7,352 nt of DNA from an uncultured Eubacteriales bacterium (GCA_900320235.1 ONRO01000297.1:1-7352), one strand, 5' to 3'. Shown: positions 1 through 6,024, counted from the first letter of the stretch. Program-made: numbers and translations. Notes: generated by a model from the letters alone, not told the origin.

Positions 1-281
1 CCGGAGTCGCCACGCTCTATCGGCAGCGTGACGCTGCACCATTGACGCGCTATATCGCTCTGTATACACTGCGCTCTGACAGAGAATTACTGTTGCACTC
101 CCGAGGTACTAACATTTTCTTTCCAGTACTTTTATGAAATTTTTATTAAAAGAATTACCGTAATCAATCATATCAGATTCAGTTACCATAGCAGTAAATC
201 TTTTCAGGCAAGCCAACTTACCAGGATTTCAGCGTGACAACTCCGCCCTCGCTCATACGAAACTAATCGTTGCTAAAGCAA

Positions 282-358
282 TAAGCGAGCACGCCGAAGG
301 CAGCACAGCGTGGGAAAGCGAGTGCAGTAAGCGAGCACGCACACCGCAGGCGGTGTGC
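282..358. repeat. GC-rich repeat cluster: 13-bp direct repeats and a 20-bp near-perfect palindrome
   Basis: TAAGCGAGCACGC occurs exactly at 282-294 and again at 328-340, 46 bp apart start to start, with a looser copy (AAAGCGAGTGCAG) at 315-327. The second copy runs into a perfect inverted repeat: GCACACCGC at 339-347 and GCGGTGTGC at 350-358, separated by AG. A small GCC-GAA-GGC hairpin lies at 293-301. The GC content contrasts with the surrounding AT-rich DNA. This resembles an intergenic repetitive element such as a REP-like or decayed mobile sequence, but copy number elsewhere is unknown. Confidence 0.5.
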
Positions 359-399
359 AGCGCAGCGGGCGCGGGGTAGAGTTAAGGAGGTGTGATTTC

Positions 400-483
400 A
401 AAAGAGAGGAACCTTAAGAGGAGGGGCCAAAGCCCTTCCTCTTGTGGTTCCTATCTTTTGGCGCGTTTCCGTAAGGGAACGCC
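400..483. other. Two back-to-back stem-loops, candidate bidirectional terminator or structured RNA
   Basis: The first hairpin spans 400-459. Outer arms AAAAGAGAGGAACC (400-413) and GGTTCCTATCTTTT (446-459) pair with a single G/A mismatch; after a 2x2 interior loop, inner arms AAGAGGAGGGGC (416-427) and GCCCTTCCTCTT (432-443) pair with one G-U, closing a CAAA loop. The A4 and T4 ends make it terminator-like on either strand. The second follows at once (460-483): GGCG pairs with CGCC, a 2-nt CG bulge, then UUUCC pairs with GGGAA over a GUAA tetraloop. An SD-like AAGGAGG at 384-390 precedes the pair without a start codon. No gene is seen on either side for it to terminate, so a gene remnant, a small RNA or a MITE-like repeat are all possible. 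Confidence 0.5.
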
Positions 484-764
484 ATATGCTGTAAAAGCAG
501 AAAGAATAAAGCAGAAGCGGTATAAACCCGATACCCACACACAAAGCTGATTGCAGATATAAAAGTAAATAAGCTTAATAAACCTGAACACGCTCACACA
601 AGACTACTCGCCCATATTACGCCTGATTTCTGAGTTCAAACATCTCAGACAAGCAAAATTCCACAGTTATCAAGCGTAACGAAGCCGTCCACGCTCAGTG
701 TAAAATAGTTCTGTGAGTTTTAAAGTATAATAAATTTCAGTAGTTCAGGCATAAAAAAGCATGG

Positions 765-831
765 CGGTGCCGGAGAAAAAACTTTTTCAGGCTGACTAAG
801 CCGTGAATCGCGGCACCGGCGGCACGCCGGC
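765..831. repeat. Nested inverted repeats in a GC-rich island
   Basis: CGGTGCCG (765-772) can pair with CGGCACCG (811-818). Between them lies GAAAAA-AC-TTTTTC (775-788), a perfect 6-bp hairpin. Overlapping the right arm is a second perfect hairpin, CCGGCG-GCA-CGCCGG (816-830), and GCCG (800-803) can alternatively pair with CGGC (811-814). The pairings are partly mutually exclusive, as in a branched or switching structure or a palindromic repeat element. There is no adjacent gene on this side. The minus-strand open frame crossing it (737-946) lacks an ATG and is probably fortuitous. Confidence 0.4.
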
Positions 832-1221
832 AATCACACAAAGTTGACCGACGATAAATAAAGGTATTGCATTCAGGGAATTTCGCCGTACCCAAATGCC
901 CCCGCAGTCTTTGAATAGCCCGGCGAATCTTTAATAAACTGCTAAGTTAATGACAGTACCTGAGTTTCTCACTTCTTCAAGCTCATATCAAATATAATTG
1001 ACCTAAAAATTGTATAAAGTAACAAAAAATGTAATTCGCAATTGCCCGAATCGACAATTCTTACAAATCATAAAAAATAGTTAAGTCAATATTAACAAAA
1101 CCGATTCTCTTTGATAATCTAAAACAACAAAAAATACTACCCTTTTTTCCATCGGTTTCTTATTCCTGCGTTTTTGTGCTTAATTTGTGATTTTCTTAAA
1201 CTGAAAAGTAAAAAAATGATA

Positions 1222-1239
1222 TTGACAACTTTTTAACAA
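1222..1239. promoter_or_regulatory. Probable Rex operator overlapping the adhE -35 box
   Basis: TTGACAA-CTTT-TTAACAA matches the clostridial Rex consensus TTGTTAA-N4-TTAACAA at 12 of 14 defined positions: the right half is perfect and the left half differs at two bases, exactly those needed to make TTGACA a consensus -35. Rex is a redox repressor that leaves DNA when NADH/NAD+ rises, and adhE is a classic Rex target in Clostridia. Binding here would cover the -35 box and spacer and block RNA polymerase. Further TTAACAA half-sites lie at 1092-1098 and 1298-1304, the latter just after the expected transcription start, but their partner halves are poor. Confidence 0.65.
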
Positions 1240-1250
1240 TTATTTATAAT
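1222..1250 (+). promoter_or_regulatory. Consensus sigma-A promoter of adhE
   Basis: A -35 box TTGACA (1222-1227) and a -10 box TATAAT (1245-1250) are both exact consensus with an ideal 17-nt spacer, in AT-rich DNA. Transcription should start near 1257, giving a leader of about 90 nt before the adhE start. I see no riboswitch-like fold in this leader. Such a strong promoter on a fermentative gene implies that control is by repression, consistent with the overlapping Rex-like site. Confidence 0.85.
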
Positions 1251-1332
1251 ATAAGTAATGTAATCACTGTTCTGAGGTATTATCCCGGTTCAATGTATTA
1301 ACAAAAAATGCAATTTGAGAAATTTTTAAAAC

Positions 1333-1337
1333 GGAGG
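1333..1337 (+). promoter_or_regulatory. Shine-Dalgarno that fixes the adhE start
   Basis: GGAGG ends 9 nt before the ATG at 1347. The in-frame upstream ATG at 1308 has no SD before it and would add 13 residues absent from typical AdhE N-termini, so 1347 is preferred. Confidence 0.85.
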
Positions 1338-1346
1338 ATTAGGACT

Positions 1347-3974
1347 ATGGCTAATATTGAAAAAGAAGTCGAAGTTCAGACTAATGAAGGTCTTGTTCAT
1401 GATCTTGATAGCTTCAATGTAATGATGGCTCGAGTAAAAGAGGCACAGAAGATATTCTCAACCTATACTCAGGAACAGGTTGATAAAATCTTCAAGGCAG
1501 CTGCTATTGCTGCAAACCAGGCTCGTATCCCGCTCGCAAAAATGGCTGTTGAAGAAACAGGTATGGGCGTTGCAGAGGATAAGGTTATCAAAAATCATTA
1601 TGCATCAGAGTATATCTATAATAAGTATAAGGATACAAAAACCTGCGGTACAATCGAATATGACAGCGCTTTCGGTCTGAGAAAGGTGGCTGAACCAATC
1701 GGTCTTATCGGTGCGGTAATTCCGACAACTAACCCTACTTCAACTGCAATCTTCAAGACTCTTATCTGTCTTAAAACAAGAAACGGTATAATCATCAGCC
1801 CCCACCCCCGTGCAAAGAAGTCAACTATCGCAGCTGCTAAGATCGTGCTTGACGCAGCTGTAAAGGCTGGTGCACCTGAGGGAATTATCGGCTGGATCGA
1901 TGTTCCTTCTCTTGAGCTTACAAATGAGCTTATGAGAAATTCCGATACTATCCTTGCAACAGGCGGTCCCGGAATGGTAAAGGCTGCTTATTCATCAGGC
2001 AAGCCGGCTCTCGGCGTCGGCGCAGGTAATACACCTGTAATAATCGACAGCACCGCTGATATCAAGGTCGCTGTAAACTCAATAATTCATTCAAAGACAT
2101 TTGATAACGGTATGATCTGTGCATCAGAGCAGAGCGTAACTGTTATGTCAGATATCTATGACGAGGTTAAAAAGGAATTCGCTTACAGAGGCTGCTATTT
2201 CCTGAATGAGGAAGAACTCGAAAAGGTAAGAAAAACAATAATCATCAACGGCGCTCTTAACGCAAAAATCGTTGGTCAGAAGGCTCATACGATCGCTGCT
2301 CTTGCCGGCGTAGATGTTCCTGAGTCAACAAAGATCCTTATCGGTGAGGTTGAATCAGTAGATATCAGCGAGGAATTCGCTCATGAAAAGCTTTCTCCTG
2401 TACTTGCAATGTATAAGGCAGAAACTTTTGATGAGGCTCTCGCAAAGGCAGCTCAGCTTGTTGCAGACGGCGGCTATGGTCATACATCATCACTCTATAT
2501 CCACCCTGCACAGACAGAAAAGATCCAGAAGCACTATGAGGCAATGAAGACCTGCCGAATTCTTATCAATACACCTTCATCACAGGGCGGTATCGGCGAC
2601 CTTTATAACTTTGCCCTCAATCCGTCACTTACACTCGGCTGCGGCTCATGGGGCGGCAACTCAGTATCAGAAAACGTCGGTGTAAAGCACCTTATCAATA
2701 TCAAGCAGGTTGCAGAGCGCAGAGAAAATATGCTCTGGTTCAGAGCACCTGAAAAGGTATATTTCAAAAAGGGCTGTATGCCTGTTGCACTTGACGAACT
2801 GGGAACAGTTATGGGCAAGAAAAAGGCATTTATCGTAACAGACTCCTTCCTTTATAAGAACGGCTATGTAAAGCCGATAGAGGAAAAGCTTGATTCAATG
2901 GGAATCCAGCATACATGCTTCTATAATGTTCAGCCTGACCCGACACTTGCTTCTGCTCTTGAAGGTGCAGATGCAATGAGACTGTTCGAGCCTGATGTTA
3001 TAATCGCACTCGGCGGCGGTTCAGCAATGGACGCAGGTAAGATCATGTGGGTGCTTTATGAGCATCCGGAAGCTGATTTCATGGATATGGCAATGCGTTT
3101 CATGGATATCAGAAAGAGAATCTATACATTCCCGACAATGGGCGAGAAGGCTTACTTCGTAGCAATCCCCACATCTTCAGGAACAGGCTCAGAGGTAACT
3201 CCGTTCGCAGTTATAACAGATGAAAAGACATCTATCAAATATCCTCTTGCAGATTATGAGCTTCTCCCGAATATGGCAATCATCGATGCAGACAATATGA
3301 TGAACCAGCCAAAGGGTCTTACAAGTGCATCAGGTATCGACGCACTCACACATGCTCTTGAGGCATATGCTTCAATCATGGCAACAGAGTATACAGACGG
3401 TCTTGCACTTCAGGCAATGAAGAGTATCTTTGAATATCTTCCGTCAGCATATGAAAACGGCGCAAATGATCCGATCGCAAGAGAAAAGATGGCAACAGCT
3501 TCAACAATGGCAGGTATGGCATTTGCAAATGCATTCCTCGGTGTATGTCACTCAATGGCACATAAGCTCGGAGCATTCCATCATATTCCTCACGGTATCG
3601 CAAATGCACTTCTCATCACAGAGGTAATGAGATTCAATGCAGAGCCTGTACCGACAAAGATGGGAACATTCTCACAGTATCCTTATCCGCATACACTTGA
3701 GAGATACTGCGAATGTGCACACTTCCTCGGAATCTGCGGCAAGGACGACAACGAAACACTTGAGATGTTCATTGCAAAGATCGAGGAACTCAAGGAAAAA
3801 TGCGGTGTCAAGAAGACTATTGCAGATTACGGCGTAAAGGAAGAGGACTTCCTTGCAACACTTGACGAAATGGTTGAAAACGCATTTGACGATCAGTGCA
3901 CAGGTGCAAACCCGAGATATCCGCTCTTTGAGGAGATCAAGGCAATGTTCCTCAAGGCATACTACGGCAAATAA
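1347..3974 (+). CDS. adhE: Bifunctional aldehyde-alcohol dehydrogenase AdhE
   Basis: This cytosolic enzyme reduces acetyl-CoA to acetaldehyde and then to ethanol, consuming two NADH; it is the main ethanol branch of mixed-acid fermentation. The 875-residue product is full length. The N-terminal CoA-acylating aldehyde dehydrogenase half (about 1-440) has the catalytic Cys258 in FDNGMICASEQ and GVGAGNTP in the cofactor region. A linker leads to the iron-dependent alcohol dehydrogenase half (about 462-875) with GGGS at 556-559 and iron ligands Asp665, His669, His735 and His749. All sit at a constant +12 offset from the E. coli AdhE residues Cys246, Asp653, His657, His723 and His737. Asp499 in FIVTDSF is kept, favouring NADH over NADPH. 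Tyr682 stands where E. coli has Phe670, a residue at the spirosome filament interface. The Rex-like site on the promoter predicts induction by high NADH. Identification is near certain. Confidence 0.97.
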   Translation: MANIEKEVEVQTNEGLVHDLDSFNVMMARVKEAQKIFSTYTQEQVDKIFKAAAIAANQARIPLAKMAVEETGMGVAEDKVIKNHYASEYIYNKYKDTKTCGTIEYDSAFGLRKVAEPIGLIGAVIPTTNPTSTAIFKTLICLKTRNGIIISPHPRAKKSTIAAAKIVLDAAVKAGAPEGIIGWIDVPSLELTNELMRNSDTILATGGPGMVKAAYSSGKPALGVGAGNTPVIIDSTADIKVAVNSIIHSKTFDNGMICASEQSVTVMSDIYDEVKKEFAYRGCYFLNEEELEKVRKTIIINGALNAKIVGQKAHTIAALAGVDVPESTKILIGEVESVDISEEFAHEKLSPVLAMYKAETFDEALAKAAQLVADGGYGHTSSLYIHPAQTEKIQKHYEAMKTCRILINTPSSQGGIGDLYNFALNPSLTLGCGSWGGNSVSENVGVKHLINIKQVAERRENMLWFRAPEKVYFKKGCMPVALDELGTVMGKKKAFIVTDSFLYKNGYVKPIEEKLDSMGIQHTCFYNVQPDPTLASALEGADAMRLFEPDVIIALGGGSAMDAGKIMWVLYEHPEADFMDMAMRFMDIRKRIYTFPTMGEKAYFVAIPTSSGTGSEVTPFAVITDEKTSIKYPLADYELLPNMAIIDADNMMNQPKGLTSASGIDALTHALEAYASIMATEYTDGLALQAMKSIFEYLPSAYENGANDPIAREKMATASTMAGMAFANAFLGVCHSMAHKLGAFHHIPHGIANALLITEVMRFNAEPVPTKMGTFSQYPYPHTLERYCECAHFLGICGKDDNETLEMFIAKIEELKEKCGVKKTIADYGVKEEDFLATLDEMVENAFDDQCTGANPRYPLFEEIKAMFLKAYYGK

Positions 3975-3990
3975 TCAGTCCTTTACGGCA

Positions 3991-4022
3991 GCAGCGTACA
4001 CAAAAGCCAATGTGTGCGCTGC
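3991..4022 (+). other. 12-bp hairpin between adhE and its paralogue, no U-tract
   Basis: GCAGCGTACACA (3991-4002) pairs with TGTGTGCGCTGC (4011-4022), including one U-G wobble, over an 8-nt loop AAAGCCAA. It is followed by ATAAAAGC, not a T-run, so it should not terminate efficiently by itself. A stable 3' hairpin at the end of adhE could protect adhE mRNA from 3' exonucleases or lower expression of the next gene. Its loop and inner stem resemble those of the terminator at 5088-5124. Confidence 0.6.
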
Positions 4023-4041
4023 ATAAAAGCAAATAATATCC

Positions 4042-4046
4042 GGAGG
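4042..4046 (+). promoter_or_regulatory. Shine-Dalgarno of the AdhE-like paralogue
   Basis: GGAGG ends 9 nt before the ATG at 4056, the same geometry as in adhE. It decides the start: an in-frame ATG at 4014 lies inside the hairpin, has no SD, and would add 14 residues unrelated to AdhE, whereas 4056 begins exactly where the alcohol dehydrogenase domain homology begins. Confidence 0.85.
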
Positions 4047-4055
4047 GTTGAAAAA

Positions 4056-5054
4056 ATGCTTTGGTTAAGAGTGCCTGAAAAGGTATATTTCAAAAAGGGC
4101 AGTATGCCCGTTGCTCTTGATGAGCTTAAAACAGTATATGGAAAGAAAAGGGCTTTTATCGTAACATCAGCTTCAGCATATAAGTCAGGAAAGACAGCGT
4201 ATACAGAAAAGCTTCTTGACAAAATGATGATTCAGCATACTGTATTCTTTGATATCTGCTGCAGGGCATCGCTTGAAAAGGTGAAGGAGGGCGCAAGAGC
4301 AGCACAGCTTTTTGAGCCTGACGTTATAATTGCTGTCGGCGGCAGCGGAGCAATGAATGCAGCAAAGCTTATCAGGGTATTATATGAGCATCCCGAAGCT
4401 GATATCAGGGAGCTTGCGTCACGCTTCAGCGATATCCGCAGCAGAGCTGAGCTTTTCCCGAGGACGAATATCAGGGCTGCTCTTGTGACTGTTCCGACAG
4501 AATCTGGAACAGGAGAAGAGGTCACACCATATGCCTGTGCAGTTGACGGAGAAAACCGTCTGACACTGGCAGACTATGAGCTTATGCCGGAATTTGTTGT
4601 TGTAGATTCGGATAATATGATCGGTCAGAGCAGTGAGCAGATCAGCTCGGCTGCGATGAAGGCACTCGTGCATATAATGACAGCCTTAGACAGTGAATCA
4701 GCAACAGAGTATACAGACGGTTTTGCTCTGAAAGCACTTGAAAATATAATCGGTTATCTGCCGGGCTTCTATGAAAACGGAAGCTCTGATCCTTTGGGAT
4801 GTGAAAAGCTTGCAGAGGCTTCCGCAATGGCAGGAATCGCTTATGCAAATACCTGCAGCTTTGATTCATGCTGCAAGAAGGCAGCAGCCGGACTTGCAGA
4901 GGAATTGCAGAGAAAATCAGAGGCTGATGAAAGCGTATTTGCAAGATATGTTTCATACGCAGATGCAGTCGGCATAAACGCTGATGATGAAAGAGAAAAG
5001 GTAAACAAGCTTATTTCAAAGATAAGAGAGCTTACTGCAATCGGCAGTAAATAA
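4056..5054 (+). CDS. Catalytically degenerate paralogue of the AdhE alcohol dehydrogenase domain
   Basis: The 332-residue product aligns from its first residue with AdhE from residue 462: MLWLRVPEKVYFKKG against MLWFRAPEKVYFKKG, with LFEPDVIIA, VLYEHPEAD, LADYEL and ATEYTDG also shared. Active-site residues are gone: Lys202 replaces iron ligand Asp665, Cys272 replaces His735, Ala276 replaces His739, and the segment holding His749 (IPHG) is deleted; only His206 (His669) remains. The nucleotide loop GGGSAMD is GGSGAMN (95-101), the conserved Lys of IKYPLADY is missing, and Asp499 becomes Ser38. The C-terminus lacks about 55 residues after RELTAIGSK. It is shorter than ordinary iron-ADHs (about 380 residues). 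The frame is open with normal codon use and a good SD, so this is an expressed pseudoenzyme more than a decaying pseudogene. Tyr219 matches Tyr682 at the filament interface, suggesting interaction with AdhE. It is probably co-transcribed with adhE; no promoter is evident in the 81-bp gap. Confidence 0.9.
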   Translation: MLWLRVPEKVYFKKGSMPVALDELKTVYGKKRAFIVTSASAYKSGKTAYTEKLLDKMMIQHTVFFDICCRASLEKVKEGARAAQLFEPDVIIAVGGSGAMNAAKLIRVLYEHPEADIRELASRFSDIRSRAELFPRTNIRAALVTVPTESGTGEEVTPYACAVDGENRLTLADYELMPEFVVVDSDNMIGQSSEQISSAAMKALVHIMTALDSESATEYTDGFALKALENIIGYLPGFYENGSSDPLGCEKLAEASAMAGIAYANTCSFDSCCKKAAAGLAEELQRKSEADESVFARYVSYADAVGINADDEREKVNKLISKIRELTAIGSK

Positions 5055-5087
5055 AAATGCTTTCTCAAATTTGCATTACTATATAGG

Positions 5088-5124
5088 AAAGGACGCTGTA
5101 CAAAGCCTGTGCAGCGTCCTTTTT
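5088..5124 (+). terminator. Strong intrinsic terminator after the adhE unit
   Basis: Positions 5088-5102 pair with 5108-5122 in a 15-bp stem (AAAGGACGCTG against CAGCGTCCTTT, extended inward by a U-G and ACA/TGT) over a 5-nt loop AAGCC, followed by T5 (5120-5124). It lies 33 nt after the stop of the AdhE-like paralogue and should end the adhE transcript. The T-tract finishes only 7 nt before the SD of the next gene. Confidence 0.9.
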
Positions 5125-5131
5125 CTGAAAC

Positions 5132-5137
5132 GAGGTG
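5132..5137 (+). promoter_or_regulatory. Shine-Dalgarno of the radical-SAM gene
   Basis: GAGGTG lies 5 nt before the ATG at 5143. The upstream in-frame ATG at 5071 would translate through the terminator hairpin and add 24 residues unlike the family, so 5143 is chosen. Confidence 0.8.
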
Positions 5138-5142
5138 ACAAA

Positions 5143-6024
5143 ATGACAGAAGAAGGAATAAAATGTACTCTGTGTCCGAGAAACTGTAATGCACAGCGTT
5201 ATCCCGGTTACGGAAAAGGCTATTGCAGAATGGGAACTCTGCCGAAGATAAGCAGGGCAGCACCCCATATGTGGGAAGAACCCTGCATAAGCGGAACAAA
5301 AGGCTCCGGAACGATTTTTTTCACAGGCTGTGTATTATCCTGCGTGTTCTGCCAGAATTACTGTATAAGCGCAGAGCATAAGGGAAAGGTCATAACTGTC
5401 GATGAGCTTGTTGATCATGTAAAAAGACTTGAACAGCTTGGGGTGCATAATATCAATCTTGTAAGTCCTACTCCATATATCGACTGTATAGTAGAATGCT
5501 TTACAAAATACCGCCCCTCAGTTCCGTTAGTATATAACACAGGCGGCTATGAAAAAGCGGAAAGTCTGAAAAAGCTTGAGGGAATAGTGGATATCTACCT
5601 TCCGGATCTGAAATATATTTCATCAGAAAAATCGAAGAAATATTCAGGAGCAGCAGATTACTTTGAATATGCCGGTCCGGCAATTGAGGAAATGGTCAGA
5701 CAGACAGGAAAGCCTGTTTTTGACGATGACGGAATAATGCGAAGCGGAACAATAGTCCGCCATCTTATACTGCCGTCAAATACAAAAAACTCGGTTGAGG
5801 TCATAAGATATCTTGATGAAAAATACGGGGATAAAATACTCGTAAGCCTGATGGGACAGTATATCCCCGAGGGAAGGGCAGATGAATTTCCGGAAATAAA
5901 CCGTCTGATAACAGCAAGGGAGTATAACAAGGTGCTTACAGTTCTTGAAGATACAGACCTTGACGGCTTTGCGCAGGAGCTTGATTCTGCAAGAAAGGCA
6001 TATATTCCGGATTTTGACCTATGA
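5143..6024 (+). CDS. Radical-SAM protein of the PflX/COG1313 type (PFL-activase-like)
   Basis: This 293-residue protein carries the radical-SAM signature CVLSCVFC (Cys63, Cys67, Cys70; CX3CX2C), which binds a 4Fe-4S cluster that cleaves S-adenosylmethionine to a 5'-deoxyadenosyl radical. VYNTGGY (130-136) and DIYLPDLKY (150-158) match conserved strands of the partial TIM barrel in this family. Length fits PflX-type proteins. An N-terminal cysteine set, Cys8, Cys11, Cys15 and Cys28 (CTLCPRNC then GYC), is a family feature and may hold a second metal or cluster. The family is annotated as homologous to pyruvate formate-lyase activase, but its substrate is not established; no glycyl-radical enzyme is present here. 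It starts right after the adhE-unit terminator, so it is likely a separate transcript. A TATATA at 5080-5085 is a weak candidate -10 box without a good -35. The stop overlaps the convergent yqfD stop. Confidence 0.9.
   Translation: MTEEGIKCTLCPRNCNAQRYPGYGKGYCRMGTLPKISRAAPHMWEEPCISGTKGSGTIFFTGCVLSCVFCQNYCISAEHKGKVITVDELVDHVKRLEQLGVHNINLVSPTPYIDCIVECFTKYRPSVPLVYNTGGYEKAESLKKLEGIVDIYLPDLKYISSEKSKKYSGAADYFEYAGPAIEEMVRQTGKPVFDDDGIMRSGTIVRHLILPSNTKNSVEVIRYLDEKYGDKILVSLMGQYIPEGRADEFPEINRLITAREYNKVLTVLEDTDLDGFAQELDSARKAYIPDFDL

Larger units (their letters stand above)
1..1221. other. Long non-coding region upstream of adhE, rich in inverted repeats
   Basis: About 1.2 kb with no credible gene on either strand. 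Short open stretches exist (frame 3 of the plus strand to about 134; minus 109-189; minus 737-946), but they lack a good start with an SD and resemble no family I recognise. Composition is patchy: GC-rich islands at 1-60, 240-380 and 760-835, and strongly AT-rich sequence from about 960 to 1220. Structure visible by eye includes a 15-nt palindrome at 23-37 (GCAGCGT-G-ACGCTGC), TTGCT-AA-AGCAA at 270-281, a 7-bp inverted repeat TTCGCCG/CGGCGAA at 882-888 and 921-927, and an 8-bp inverted repeat AAACCGAT/ATCGGTTT at 1098-1105 and 1151-1158. Stronger elements are listed separately. The mosaic suggests accumulated intergenic repeats or gene remnants, but I cannot tell whether they recur elsewhere in the genome. 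Confidence 0.7.

Noticed and set aside
3..134. Open plus-strand frame at the left edge, possibly the end of a gene
   Set aside because: Arginine-rich, with no recognisable motif; comparable open stretches occur in other frames of this GC-rich patch.
109..189. 26-codon minus-strand ORF (starts MVTESDMIDYGN)
   Set aside because: No SD, no recognised family, and it sits in a repeat-like region. The frame is open upstream for only a few more codons. Reported only as part of the non-coding stretch.
384..390. AAGGAGG, a perfect SD-like sequence
   Set aside because: No start codon follows at a usable distance; the next bases form the stem-loop at 400.
737..946. Minus-strand open frame of about 69 codons
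   Set aside because: No ATG or credible SD, Arg/Cys-rich composition typical of translated non-coding DNA, and it crosses the nested hairpins.
1005..1018. TTGTATAAAG as a -10 box of an additional promoter
   Set aside because: TTGACC at 999-1004 is only about 8 nt away from TATAAA, too short a spacer, and no other -35 is positioned properly.
1308..1346. N-terminal extension of AdhE from ATG 1308
   Set aside because: No SD upstream, and residues do not resemble AdhE N-termini; the SD at 1333-1337 points to 1347.
4232..4956. Minus-strand ORFs within the AdhE-like paralogue and similar ones inside adhE
   Set aside because: They are shadows of strongly coding plus-strand frames with no SD and no recognisable domains.
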